Source: Oligoflexia bacterium (GTDB lineage: Bacteria; Bdellovibrionota; Bacteriovoracia; Bacteriovoracales; Bacteriovoracaceae). Taken from it: 32,115 nt of DNA. Positions 17,712 through 26,462 of the stretch are shown here, piece after piece. Location: contig JADFZW010000044.1 of assembly GCA_015232355.1 (NCBI GenBank), positions 1 to 32,115 on the forward strand, in the 5' to 3' direction. A model generated the notes under the pieces. It was not told the origin of the DNA, did not search any database, and was given only the letters and a program-made list of their open reading frames with translations. How positions within the stretch are numbered: the stretch's first letter is position 1; every line of letters begins with the position of its first letter. Position numbers and translations under genes: made by a program.

Positions 17712-18305
17712 ATGATTGAGCTAGTAGTTGGTCTTGGAAATCCAGGTTTAGAATATGAGTGCACCAGACACAATATCGGAGAGATGTTAATTGAAGCATT
17801 ACCATTCGCCGAAGACTTAAGCTGGCAAAAAAAATTTAAAGGTCTCTATACTTCCCATAATATTAAAGTCAAAACATTAAACGCCAATAAAAAAATTCAT
17901 TTTATAAAACCTCTCACCTATATGAATAGAAGCGGAGAGTGTGTTTTAGCAATTAAGGATTTTTTTCAAATTGAGGTTCAAAATATTTTGGTCTTACATG
18001 ACGAACTAGATCTTCCCTTTGGACAAGTGGGATTTAAGAGTGGCGGAGGACTTGCTGGCCATAATGGATTACGCTCTATTGCTACTCTAACCTCTTCAAA
18101 TGATTTTCATCGTCTCAGAATTGGAATATCAAGACCTGCAAGAGGAGATGTTAGTAACTGGGTTTTAAGTTCCTTTTCTAAAGAAGAGGAAAAATCACTT
18201 GAGCTTTACTTAACTAATGCTGCTAAAGCAATCATGCTTTGTTTAGAAGAGGGTATTGGGAAAGCATCATCTTTTTATAATAAGAAAAATTTGATTGAGA
18301 TCTAA
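17712..18305 (+). CDS. pth: Peptidyl-tRNA hydrolase
   Basis: Releases tRNA from peptidyl-tRNA dropped by ribosomes. It has 197 residues (E. coli 194). N10 and catalytic H20 are in GLGNPG...TRHNIG, at the same numbers as in E. coli. They are followed by KPLTYMNRSGE, HDELDLPFG (the Asp that supports the His) and the substrate-binding GHNGLRSI. The gene lies 13 bases after prs, with only a weak ribosome binding site, so translational coupling is likely. Its last codons and stop are part of an 11-bp tandem duplication. Confidence 0.97.
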   Translation: MIELVVGLGNPGLEYECTRHNIGEMLIEALPFAEDLSWQKKFKGLYTSHNIKVKTLNANKKIHFIKPLTYMNRSGECVLAIKDFFQIEVQNILVLHDELDLPFGQVGFKSGGGLAGHNGLRSIATLTSSNDFHRLRIGISRPARGDVSNWVLSSFSKEEEKSLELYLTNAAKAIMLCLEEGIGKASSFYNKKNLIEI

Positions 18306-18315
18306 TTGAGATCTA
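18294..18315. repeat. 11-bp tandem duplication over the pth stop codon
   Basis: ATTGAGATCTA occurs twice in direct tandem (18294-18304 and 18305-18315). The first copy supplies the last residues and most of the stop codon of pth. The second lies just outside the gene. Confidence 0.85.
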
Positions 18316-18320
18316 ATTTA

Positions 18321-18363
18321 ATGATTACCAGTTATCAGCTGAAAGCTGATAACTGGTAATCAT
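18321..18363. terminator. Perfect 20-bp hairpin between pth and hppA
   Basis: The arms 18321-18340 and 18344-18363 are exact reverse complements around a three-base GAA loop. The hairpin sits between the convergent pth and hppA genes, so a two-way terminator is the simple reading. There is no T-run on either side, and the stem is longer than typical intrinsic terminators. Confidence 0.6.
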
Positions 18364-18379
18364 ATAGAGATAGAAACAA

Positions 18380-20788
18380 TTAATCGTTTTTAATTCTCAT
18401 TCCGTAGAAAGATCGCCATACGAATATAACTGAAATAATAAAGAATACAATCGCTAACATAGTTGCTGTCGAACGTGAAACTTCGATAACTAATTCAACG
18501 GCCAACAATCCAAATAGAGTTGTAAATTTAATTACTGGGTTCATAGAGACTGATGAAGTATCTTTGAATGGATCGCCAACAGTATCGCCAACAACAGTTG
18601 CATCGTGAAGTGGAGTTCCCTTAGCTTTTAATTCAGTTTCAACTAATTTCTTAGCATTATCCCAAGCACCACCAGCATTGGCCATAAAGATTGCTTGATA
18701 TAAACCAAAAGTTGCAATTGAAATCAAATATCCAATAAAGAAATAGGAATCAACACAAGCAAATGCCAGAGTAGAAAAGAATACTGTTAAGAAGATATTA
18801 AACATACCCTTCTGTGCATACTGAGTACAAATCTCCACTACTTTTTTACTATCTTCCATCGATGCTTTGGTAGTATTTTCAAGTTTAATATTTTTCTTAA
18901 TAAACTCAACGGCCCGATAAGCTCCCGTAGTAACTGCTTGAATGGATGCGCCTGTAAACCAATAAATAATTGCTCCACCAGTAATTAAACCTAGAAGAAA
19001 TGGAGGGTGAAGAATTGATAAAAATTCTTGTCCTGTAGTTAATCCCTTAGTTAGCAACATAATAATAGAAAAGATCAAAGTTGTAGCACCAACCACTGCT
19101 GTACCAATCAAAACTGGTTTAGCAGTTGCTTTGAAAGTATTTCCTGTTCCATCATTTTGCTCTAGATATTCTTTTGCACGATCAAAATTTGGTACGAAAG
19201 AAAAATCTTTTTTAATCTCGTTTTTAATGTTTGGAATAGTTTCAATTAAAGATAACTCATAAATTGATTGAGCATTGTCGGTAACTGGGCCATAAGAATC
19301 AACAGCGATAGTAACAGGTCCCATTCCTAAAAATCCGAATGCCACTAATCCAAATGCAAATACAGGAGCAGCAATCATAATAGTAGTTAAACCCATACCG
19401 CTTATAAAGTATCCAATCGCCATAAGAGCGATAATAGATAGTCCAATCCAATAACAACTAAAATTTCCGGCCACAAGTCCTGATAAAATATTAAGAGATG
19501 ATCCGCCCTCTTTAGATGCATTTACTACTTCTCTTACGTGTTTTGATTCTGTAGAAGTAAATACTTTAACCAATTCAGGAATTAAAGCACCAGCAATGGT
19601 ACCACATGAAATGATTGCTGAAAGTTTCCACCATAATCCATCACCTAGTTCAGGAATTAATAAGTATGAGAGAACAAAAGTCACAACAATAGAAACAATA
19701 GAGGTAATCCATACAAGAGAGGTTAGTGGATGTTCAAAATTAAAGTGTTCAGATTCTTCATACTTTGCCTTTGCAATTAGATCATTAATCCAGTAAGAAA
19801 CAACACTAGTAATAATCATTCCAATTCTCATTACGAAAATCCAAACAAGTAGTTTAGTTTGAATGTCAGTATCTTTTACTGCTAACAAAATAAACGTAAT
19901 TAACGCCACACCAGTTACACCGTAAGTTTCAAAACCATCTGCTGTTGGTCCAACTGAATCTCCTGCATTGTCGCCTGTACAGTCAGCAATCACACCTGGA
20001 TTACGAGCATCATCTTCTTTGATTTTGAAAACGATTTTCATTAAGTCTGAACCAATATCTGCAATCTTTGTAAAAATACCTCCGGCAATTCTTAGAGCGG
20101 CAGCACCTAGTGATTCACCAATTGCAAAACCAATAAAGCATGGGCCAGCGTAGCTTGCAGGAACGAAAAGTAAAATTACTAGCATGATTACTAATTCAAC
20201 ACTAATTAAAAGCATTCCCACGCTCATTCCTGCTTTCAAAGGAATTGCGTAAGTAGGAAATGGTTTTCCAGTAAGAGAAGCAAATGCTGAACGAGAGTTT
20301 GCTAAAGTATTTATTCTAATTCCAAACCATGCAACTCCGTAACTTCCAAGCATACCAATGATTGTGAATAAAACAATGATTGAAACTTTAAAAGAATCAA
20401 GACCACGAAGTGGACCAAAATAGATAATTACTATTACTGCAATAAAAGCAAATAGAATTGCTAAAAATTTTCCTTGAGTTTGCAAATAGGTTTTACATGT
20501 CTCATAGATTAACTCAGAGATATCACTCATGCTCTTATGAACTGGAAGATTTTTTAAATTGTTCATCATCCAAAAACCAAAGAGCATTCCAAGAACACAT
20601 ATTGCAAGACCAACAAGTAAAAGATTATGTCCAGAAATTCCTAGAAATAATACTTTAGTAAGATCAGGCAAAAGTAAATCTGCTTCACTCGCAAATGCAC
20701 CTTGAGTCCCTAGAACAAACGTTAACGCCGAAACCAAAAAAAGCAGTAACGGAAAAGAAAAAAAATCTAACTTTAACTTCAACTTCAT
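18380..20788 (-). CDS. hppA: Membrane-bound H+-translocating pyrophosphatase, K+-independent type
   Basis: Couples pyrophosphate hydrolysis to proton export across the inner membrane. It has 802 residues with about 16 hydrophobic segments. The ATG at 20788 follows AGGATGG. The N-terminus is a KLKLKL run followed by a hydrophobic stretch. Catalytic and substrate loops are visible: DIGSDLMKIVFKIKEDD, then DCTGDNAGDSVGPTADGFE, and GNAGGAWDNAKK-like and GDPFKDTS loops near the C-terminus. K553 in GNTFKA stands at the position that separates K+-independent (Lys) from K+-dependent (Ala) enzymes. It saves ATP by using biosynthetic pyrophosphate. The MFS gene lies upstream on the same strand, 170 bases away. 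Confidence 0.96.
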   Translation of the reverse strand: MKLKLKLDFFSFPLLLFLVSALTFVLGTQGAFASEADLLLPDLTKVLFLGISGHNLLLVGLAICVLGMLFGFWMMNNLKNLPVHKSMSDISELIYETCKTYLQTQGKFLAILFAFIAVIVIIYFGPLRGLDSFKVSIIVLFTIIGMLGSYGVAWFGIRINTLANSRSAFASLTGKPFPTYAIPLKAGMSVGMLLISVELVIMLVILLFVPASYAGPCFIGFAIGESLGAAALRIAGGIFTKIADIGSDLMKIVFKIKEDDARNPGVIADCTGDNAGDSVGPTADGFETYGVTGVALITFILLAVKDTDIQTKLLVWIFVMRIGMIITSVVSYWINDLIAKAKYEESEHFNFEHPLTSLVWITSIVSIVVTFVLSYLLIPELGDGLWWKLSAIISCGTIAGALIPELVKVFTSTESKHVREVVNASKEGGSSLNILSGLVAGNFSCYWIGLSIIALMAIGYFISGMGLTTIMIAAPVFAFGLVAFGFLGMGPVTIAVDSYGPVTDNAQSIYELSLIETIPNIKNEIKKDFSFVPNFDRAKEYLEQNDGTGNTFKATAKPVLIGTAVVGATTLIFSIIMLLTKGLTTGQEFLSILHPPFLLGLITGGAIIYWFTGASIQAVTTGAYRAVEFIKKNIKLENTTKASMEDSKKVVEICTQYAQKGMFNIFLTVFFSTLAFACVDSYFFIGYLISIATFGLYQAIFMANAGGAWDNAKKLVETELKAKGTPLHDATVVGDTVGDPFKDTSSVSMNPVIKFTTLFGLLAVELVIEVSRSTATMLAIVFFIISVIFVWRSFYGMRIKND

Positions 20789-20820
20789 AATTTAAGACCA
20801 TCCTTTGTAAAAATAAGTAA

Positions 20821-20850
20821 AATTAAAAAAATTAAAAAATTAAAAAATTG
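20821..20850. repeat. 8-9-bp repeat (ATTAAAAA) upstream of hppA
   Basis: Four ATTAAAAA-like units, with TT pairs at 20823, 20832, 20840 and 20848, lie about 30 bases upstream of the hppA start. A short inverted repeat, GCAACAT/ATGTTGC, follows at 20850-20856 and 20882-20888. Confidence 0.5.
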
Positions 20851-20957
20851 CAACATAGCTTGATATGCAAAAAACTTTACAATGTTGCTTGGAAAATTGA
20901 AAGTGATTTTTCGCAATTTTGTTTAGTGTTAATTGTAGATTTTTTTTCTCAGGTATT

Positions 20958-22310
20958 TTAAATTTGATTTTGATTTTGATTCTGATTCTGATTCTGATTC
21001 CGAAAAGCCTCGGGATAGTTTTCAAGATAGAACGTCGAAGCACTCTCATTGGACATTCTCATAAACTTTTTAAAATTTGGAATCACATATATAAGTGGTG
21101 CTAAGACAATCATAAGTACACCTGAAAAAAGTAGCGTTGTACTTAAACTAAAGAGTGAAATTAGATTTCCAGATACTCCAACACCAATTGGATTGGCCAT
21201 CTGATACATAAATGAAGCACATGAACTTACTCTCGATCTATACTGGTCCGGAATGGCCATTGTTGATTTAGTAAGAATGGGAACATTGGTAATCATCGCT
21301 CCCATTCCAATAAAAAACATCATTACAAGTGGAAGTAAAATATTTGGTGTGTATGGCAACATTAATACTCCAAATCCAATCACAATTATTCCTAACAAAA
21401 TAGCAATATCCGCATGAACTCTTTTTAAAATTTTTCCAACCATTATTGCTCCAACAACTCCACCTATTCCAACGCTAGTTTCCAGAGCGCCAAGAAACCA
21501 AGGAGGCATATTACGCGCCTCTTTTACTAAAACAGGCAACGCCACACTTAGAGGAGAAGTGACTAAATTTAAAACTGCTGCAACTATTCCTATTCCTAAT
21601 TCTAGAGGGATTTTGCGGATTACATAGATTCCTTCTGCAAATTCGGAGAACCATTTTTTTATCATCGTGGTTATTGTAATCGTCAAAGACGAGGGTAGAG
21701 TGAATTGCGAAGTTACGGTCGTTATCGCCTTCTCAGAAATTTTTAGGGTGGCCAAGACAGCAACTATGAAGGAGATCGTATCAACAATAAAAGCACCACC
21801 AATTCCAAGAAAGGTAACTATCAAACCACCAGAGATACCTCCGATAACTGTTGCAAATGTAGTAAGACTTTGAGTTAGTTCCATTGCTTTTGGAATTTTA
21901 CTCTCATCTGAGATTATATTTGGAATTATACTGACAGAGACTGAATTAAATAGTGCCTGGCCAATCGCCAGTAATATACTGATGGTTATTATGAGTGGAA
22001 GATAGTAATAATCAAGAAAGAAAACTACCGCTAAAATGAGAGTGAGAATTGCTCGCCAGCAGTCTGCATAGATTACAATCCATTTACGAGAGAAGATGTC
22101 ACCTAGTGGGCCACAAAGTGGCAATAAAAAAACCCTGATGAAAAGTGATGGTGCCAACACTGAAGAGATTTGAGCAGCAGAACCTGTTTTATCGAGTATC
22201 CACCACATTAGAGCTACTGAACTACAATTATCACCTATAATGGAAATTATTTGACCAAAATAAAAGATATTAAAATTCTTTCCTAATTCGCTATTTAATT
22301 TCATTCTCAT
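20958..22310 (-). CDS. MFS transporter (MFS_3/enterobactin-exporter-like)
   Basis: A 450-residue inner-membrane transporter of the major facilitator superfamily with about 12 membrane segments. The N-terminal half has FYFGQIISIIGDN and PLGDIFSRKWIVI, the latter matching the loop 2-3 motif of MFS_3 proteins that export siderophores or drugs. A cytoplasmic loop near residues 200-225 is Ser/Thr-rich. The C-terminus ends in NQ dipeptides encoded by a hexanucleotide repeat. No clear Shine-Dalgarno sequence precedes the ATG. An in-frame ATG two codons later is possible. A decayed second copy of its 5' end lies upstream at about 22490-22663. The substrate is unknown. Confidence 0.88.
   Translation of the reverse strand: MRMKLNSELGKNFNIFYFGQIISIIGDNCSSVALMWWILDKTGSAAQISSVLAPSLFIRVFLLPLCGPLGDIFSRKWIVIYADCWRAILTLILAVVFFLDYYYLPLIITISILLAIGQALFNSVSVSIIPNIISDESKIPKAMELTQSLTTFATVIGGISGGLIVTFLGIGGAFIVDTISFIVAVLATLKISEKAITTVTSQFTLPSSLTITITTMIKKWFSEFAEGIYVIRKIPLELGIGIVAAVLNLVTSPLSVALPVLVKEARNMPPWFLGALETSVGIGGVVGAIMVGKILKRVHADIAILLGIIVIGFGVLMLPYTPNILLPLVMMFFIGMGAMITNVPILTKSTMAIPDQYRSRVSSCASFMYQMANPIGVGVSGNLISLFSLSTTLLFSGVLMIVLAPLIYVIPNFKKFMRMSNESASTFYLENYPEAFRNQNQNQNQNQNQI
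20964..21000 (-). repeat. 6-bp repeat coding the (NQ)n C-terminus of the MFS protein
   Basis: About six TTGATT/CTGATT hexamers run up to the stop codon of the transporter, giving alternating Asn-Gln. Slippage would lengthen or shorten the tail without frameshift. Confidence 0.8.
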
Positions 22311-22415
22311 TTTGCATGCTGGTTAAGATAGGGTGTAGATAATTTAAAAGTTATCGTTTATTACTACAGATAACTACAGATGTGAACAATTAATTTCTAA
22401 TGAATACAGCTTTTG

Positions 22416-22444
22416 CACCAAACTTTAAAAATTGTATTTTGGTG
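22416..22444. repeat. Inverted repeat CACCAAA/TTTGGTG
   Basis: Perfect 7-bp arms at 22416-22422 and 22438-22444 can be extended by four T-A pairs after one mismatch. It lies in the region shared by the MFS gene and the ankyrin gene and could be an operator or hairpin. A TATAAT follows at 22454-22459, with a TTGTAT 16 bases before it. Confidence 0.4.
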
Positions 22445-22489
22445 AAAAAGCAATATAATTTCCCATGAAAGTAACCGAGTGTCTGAGCT

Positions 22490-22663
22490 AGGGGTATAGG
22501 ATATTGGAGTAAATATTTTTATCTGACCACTTTGTTTTTTTCAAAACATCAAAGTATAATTGTCTTCTATTATAGTATAGGGAGTACAAAAATTACTTGA
22601 CCAAAACAAATAATTTCAAAATTTTTTTCTAAATTCTCCATTAGTTTTAATTTTTATTTTCAT
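22490..22663 (-). pseudogene. Remnant of a second MFS exporter copy (5' end only)
   Basis: Read on the minus strand from an ATG at 22663, this stretch resembles the start of the intact MFS gene next door, with broken frames. EFRKKF, then FGQVIF (intact copy FGQIIS), DNYTLMF (intact DNCSSVALMWW) and KQSGQIKIFTPIS (intact KTGSAAQISSVLAPS) occur in order, in different frames with stop codons between. The DNA similarity continues into the 5' leader: TTGACCAAAA is at 22597-22606 and 22251-22260, and ATAGTGTATA at about 22679-22688 resembles ATAGGGTGTAGATA. A tandem paralogue has been almost wholly deleted. The rest of the 22311-22750 gap holds an A/T-rich leader and the promoter listed separately. 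Confidence 0.65.
22532..22560 (+). promoter_or_regulatory. Candidate promoter of the ankyrin-repeat gene
   Basis: TTGTTT at 22532-22537 and a perfect TATAAT at 22555-22560 are 17 bases apart. Transcription from here would give a leader of about 185 bases. The promoter lies inside the decayed MFS copy, so if real it arose after that gene was lost. Confidence 0.4.
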
Positions 22664-22700
22664 TATGTTTGCTAAAATATAGTGTATAAGTTTTTTTAAA

Positions 22701-22730
22701 AACAAATTAAAACAAATTAAAACAAATTAA
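22701..22730. repeat. 10-bp repeat x3 (AACAAATTAA) upstream of the ankyrin gene
   Basis: Three perfect copies, followed by a partial fourth (AACA), end about 10 bases before the AGGAG ribosome binding site. The unit equals about one turn of DNA, so copy change would shift spacing by whole turns. Confidence 0.85.
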
Positions 22731-22750
22731 AACACAACTTAGGAGATGTT

Positions 22751-25036
22751 TTGGATATATTCAAGTTCTGTGCAAATGGGGATCTAGAGGAACTAAAAAA
22801 AAGTTTCTTACAAGAAGATCAGCAACAACAACAACATCAGCTTCAACTGCAGCTTCAAGAGCAGTACAAAGAAGTTGATGAGCAGGGATCGACTGCACTG
22901 GTTGTGGCGCTAAAAAATAAGCACGAGGAGTGTGCGGAATTTTTAATCTCCATGGGCCACAATGTGAATTTTGCTGATAAGGAAACTCGAACATGTTTGA
23001 TGTATGCATCTTATTTAGGTTTACTCAAATGTGTAAAGTTGCTCTGTTACTTTCAAGCAGATGTTACAGCTAAGGATAAGCATGGGAGGTCCGCTCTAAC
23101 TTATAGTGCGATCGGAGGACACAACTCTGTTTTTGATTTTCTAATTGATAATGGTGCTAAATCACAATTTGAATTAGCAGATTCCGATGGTTTCACTCCT
23201 ATAATGCACGCTTCGATGAATGGTCATGATCGCATAGTAAGAAAACTTGTAAAATTAAAATCCGGTATCGAAACCGATGATAAAAATGGCAAGACACCAA
23301 TTCATTTAGCAATTGAAGGTGGTCACGAGAAAGTTGCTAAAATGTTAGTTGATGCTGGTGCTGATGTAACAAAAAAAGATAAAGATGGTCGAAACACTTT
23401 AATGAAGGCAATCGTTAAAGATCAAAAATCCATCGTTTCTGATTTGATTAAAAAAGTTGATGTTAATGAAAAAGATAATCATGGTATCAGTCCATTGATG
23501 GTTGCCTCTGTATTGGGTGATAAAACATCAGTTGATATGCTAGTAAAAAAAGGTGCTAATCTTAACGATACCAATGCTGACGGACAAAGCGCTCTCATAT
23601 TAGCAGCGGGAGCAAATGATATCGCATTTGATCCTAACAATATTTGTGCAAAAGATTTAAATGATTTTCTAACTAAGAGTGAAGTGCAACTAAGTGGTTT
23701 AGATGATCTAAAAGATATTGCTGGTATAATTGCAGATAAAGCGGCAAAAGAAAAAAATAATCCGGATGCCGAATTAAATCTTGATTGGATACCTGATCCT
23801 TCGTCACAAACCAATGCCAATGGCAATGCTGGCCCAGACGCAGATGGAGTTAGTGATCCTAATTTAGTAAGTTCATTAAGTATCATTGATCCTTTGACTG
23901 GCGAAGAGGTCTTCATCCCTAAAGAAAAAGCTGCGCCTCTCGATGATTTATTACTTAGTAGAGAGAATCTAGATCACAGTGAAATTGTAACTTCACTTGT
24001 TGAAGCAAAAGCAGATGTAAATATCGTAGACAAAGATGGTCGAAGCGCACTCTTTTTTGCTGCTAAAAATGAAGATCTTGAGGCCGCTAAAGTTTTAGTT
24101 GAGAGTGGAGCTGATATAACCATTACCGATAAACACAATGTCGATCTAATGGGACTATTAAAAACATTAGATGATGAAATTATAAATGATAAGATAGAAA
24201 AAATAGAAAAGATGGTAACCAAGTTAGAAGAGCATAAGACAAAAAAAGAAAAAGTAAAAGAAAGAGTAATAATCGAAACATTTGCTCCACCACCGCCGCC
24301 TCCGCCTCCGCCACCACCTGAACCAGAACTTTTGTTCACACCACCTGCTGTTGAATCCAAACCGGAAGTAATAATTGAATCATTCTCAACAGGAGATATT
24401 GGTGGCCATAACGAAGAAAGTAAATTTGAAATAAATGATCGTCTTAATGAAGTTGTAGAAAAAGTTGTTGATGAGAAGGCAGAATTAAAACGCATGCTTA
24501 AATTTAAAGGTCCAACTGGACAAAATATTTTAATGATTGCTGCTTTCAAAGGTCAAATGGATACAGCAAAAAAAATTATTGGTCACTTAGATCTAAATGC
24601 CAAAGACTTTAACGGTTTTACTGCGCTCTCTTTTGCGGCCCAGGCCGGTCATATGGATATAGTTGATTTACTTCTTTCCTCAGGAGCAGCAGTAGAAGAA
24701 AAAAATGTTAAGACTACACTGACTCCACTAGCATTGGCCGTCTCCTCTGGCTTCTCTGAAGTAGCAAAAAAATTAATTTCCGCGGGTGCCAATACAAATT
24801 TTAAAATAAAGGGATTAACTCTATTAATGTTGGCCATAAACAAAAAAGATAAAAATCTTGTTACCATTTTATTAGACGGTGGAGCTGATATCTACGAGAC
24901 AGATCATCGAGGGAAAAATGCTCTCTCATATGCTCAAAACGTTGGAGATCAAGCAATTCTTGCGGCGGTTACTAGTAAAGATACTAAAGCGGCCAAAAGT
25001 GCAGGCGATAAAACACCAAAACACAGACGACTTTAG
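22751..25036 (+). CDS. Large ankyrin-repeat protein with polyproline hinge
   Basis: A 761-residue protein of protein-binding repeats, without signal peptide or membrane segment. The TTG start at 22751 follows AGGAG (22741-22745) by 5 bases. A Gln-rich stretch (about 24-40) precedes about eight ankyrin repeats (about 45-300), with clear G-x-T/S-P/A-L-x-x-A and G-A-D/N-V motifs. An acidic linker (about 300-410) follows, then about two further repeats (about 415-475) and a charged helix. Eleven prolines run at 513-523, and four to five more repeats lie at about 590-745. It probably acts as a scaffold. The gene for a STAS/CheX-like protein starts 27 bases after it. Ankyrin proteins can be host-directed effectors, but here there is no export signal for the general secretory route. 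Confidence 0.85.
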   Translation: MDIFKFCANGDLEELKKSFLQEDQQQQQHQLQLQLQEQYKEVDEQGSTALVVALKNKHEECAEFLISMGHNVNFADKETRTCLMYASYLGLLKCVKLLCYFQADVTAKDKHGRSALTYSAIGGHNSVFDFLIDNGAKSQFELADSDGFTPIMHASMNGHDRIVRKLVKLKSGIETDDKNGKTPIHLAIEGGHEKVAKMLVDAGADVTKKDKDGRNTLMKAIVKDQKSIVSDLIKKVDVNEKDNHGISPLMVASVLGDKTSVDMLVKKGANLNDTNADGQSALILAAGANDIAFDPNNICAKDLNDFLTKSEVQLSGLDDLKDIAGIIADKAAKEKNNPDAELNLDWIPDPSSQTNANGNAGPDADGVSDPNLVSSLSIIDPLTGEEVFIPKEKAAPLDDLLLSRENLDHSEIVTSLVEAKADVNIVDKDGRSALFFAAKNEDLEAAKVLVESGADITITDKHNVDLMGLLKTLDDEIINDKIEKIEKMVTKLEEHKTKKEKVKERVIIETFAPPPPPPPPPPPEPELLFTPPAVESKPEVIIESFSTGDIGGHNEESKFEINDRLNEVVEKVVDEKAELKRMLKFKGPTGQNILMIAAFKGQMDTAKKIIGHLDLNAKDFNGFTALSFAAQAGHMDIVDLLLSSGAAVEEKNVKTTLTPLALAVSSGFSEVAKKLISAGANTNFKIKGLTLLMLAINKKDKNLVTILLDGGADIYETDHRGKNALSYAQNVGDQAILAAVTSKDTKAAKSAGDKTPKHRRL

Positions 25037-25063
25037 TTTTTAATTTGTAGGACAAAATTTATT

Positions 25064-25984
25064 ATGAATGATATGAATGAACTCGAATCAAGTAGCGAAT
25101 CAAACATTGAATCAAACATCATAAGAACAAATTATTTTTTTATTTTAAAAAAACAAAATTTTTCAATAATTAATCTTACAAACATTCAAGATCCTGAAGC
25201 ACTAACAGAATTAAAAAATAATTTACTCCTTCTAGGACCAGTGCCCACTCACACACTTTTTAATTTTGCAATTATTAGCGATCCCAATCAACTAAATGAT
25301 GATTGGATATCATGTTTAAATGAACTTAATGGTCAGCTGTCCTCTGTAAAGAAAAAATTAATTCTCTATTATCTTTCTAGCGATCTCCTCTCGAAATTAT
25401 TATCCAATCCCAACAACAATCTCAATATCGTTCCCAATCTAATTATGGCCTTGGAAGAGCTTGATGTTCATCTAGGCCATGTTGATGGATTAAAATATAT
25501 TCAAGTTTTAGTAAATGCTCTTTTGAAAACCTATTATCTAGAATATAAAACACTTCTTAAAAAAGAAAAAATTTATATCAAAAAAGAAAAGCTCAACACC
25601 TTAGATGGTGATCTTCATGGAATATTTAATGTCAAAAGTGGAGCTTCTAATTACTTACTGTTTTTAAGTTTTCCTGATGAAACCGCTAATAAAATAATTG
25701 CATCTCAAGATAGCAAATGTGACCCTGCAGATTTTTTAGACCTCCATATAAAAAAAATTCAACAACAAGTAAACTTCATACTTGAAGGAATTGAATCAGA
25801 AGTTAATCTCGGCGACATTACCATATTTCAAGGGAAAGAATTTCAAGATACTACTTTGATAGATTTTAACGAATCACTAGAGAAGGGATATTCAATTATA
25901 ATTCCATTTCAATGTCAGCTTGGAAATTTATCTATAAACTTGTGGTTTAAAGAATTAAATACTGCCATTAACTTTATGGAATAA
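25064..25984 (+). CDS. Probable STAS domain + CheX-like domain protein
   Basis: A 306-residue cytoplasmic protein. Residues about 25-115 alternate strands and helices like a STAS domain (FFILKK, then NLTNI, NFAIIS and KKLILYYLS). Residues about 165-305 resemble a CheC/CheX phosphatase-type fold (LHGIFNVKSGASNYLLFLSFPDETA, then a helix and FQCQLGNLSINLWF). This is split recognition by pattern only; the E-x2-N catalytic motif of active CheX phosphatases is not seen, so it may be a binding domain. The gene follows the ankyrin gene by 27 bases, with GTAGGA as ribosome binding site, and is probably cotranscribed. Confidence 0.5.
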   Translation: MNDMNELESSSESNIESNIIRTNYFFILKKQNFSIINLTNIQDPEALTELKNNLLLLGPVPTHTLFNFAIISDPNQLNDDWISCLNELNGQLSSVKKKLILYYLSSDLLSKLLSNPNNNLNIVPNLIMALEELDVHLGHVDGLKYIQVLVNALLKTYYLEYKTLLKKEKIYIKKEKLNTLDGDLHGIFNVKSGASNYLLFLSFPDETANKIIASQDSKCDPADFLDLHIKKIQQQVNFILEGIESEVNLGDITIFQGKEFQDTTLIDFNESLEKGYSIIIPFQCQLGNLSINLWFKELNTAINFME

Positions 25985-26009
25985 GGGTCGAACGGTCGAA
26001 AACAGTAAC

Positions 26010-26462
26010 TCATCTATTCATCCATAAATCAATTTCTCGCATATATGATTTAAAATCTGAAAGATGTTTTGTAATAATCTTATAGACTATCATCCAATCT
26101 ATCTCTTGATATTCATGAATAGCAATATTTCTAAAACCCACGGTTTTCGTCATAACATTTGCCACCTCTTTAGATATAATTTGTGCTCTTTCAAGTAACA
26201 AAAACGATTCTGACATAGATGATGGTGCTTGCACTTCGAGAGAACTCAGAATATGGCATGCTATATCTACTGCCTGTTGTACCGCTCTCTGCAGATTTAA
26301 AATTATTACATCTTGAACATCAATATCACTTAATAACAACTCTTCACTCTTAGGGATTTTAGAGTTGATCCTCTCTAAAATTCTTCGTAGCGACTCTAAT
26401 TTATTATTTAATAGATCTCGATTAATTACACTTGCTTTAATTTTTTTACTGTCATTATTCAT
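26010..26462 (-). CDS. hepT: HepT-like ribonuclease toxin (DUF86)
   Basis: The toxin half of a MntA/HepT toxin-antitoxin pair; HepT proteins are HEPN-fold RNases. I chose the ATG at 26462, which gives 150 residues and overlaps the end of mntA by 8 bases (ATGAATAA). The longer open frame upstream would lie wholly within mntA. The active-site motif R-x4-H-x-Y is present as RNIAIHEY, preceded by GF as usual. The helical bundle pattern (LESLRRILERI, then IILNLQRAVQQAVDIACHIL) fits the family. In known pairs MntA silences HepT by adding AMP units to the tyrosine of this motif. The downstream end faces the STAS/CheX gene. Confidence 0.9.
   Translation of the reverse strand: MNNDSKKIKASVINRDLLNNKLESLRRILERINSKIPKSEELLLSDIDVQDVIILNLQRAVQQAVDIACHILSSLEVQAPSSMSESFLLLERAQIISKEVANVMTKTVGFRNIAIHEYQEIDWMIVYKIITKHLSDFKSYMREIDLWMNR

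Noticed and set aside
22475..22501. 8-codon frame starting with ATG
   Set aside because: It lies in the decayed MFS copy and has no ribosome binding site.
23974..24549. Long minus-strand frame opposite the ankyrin gene
   Set aside because: It is the reverse of the ankyrin coding region, including a polyglycine from the proline codons, and is a shadow.
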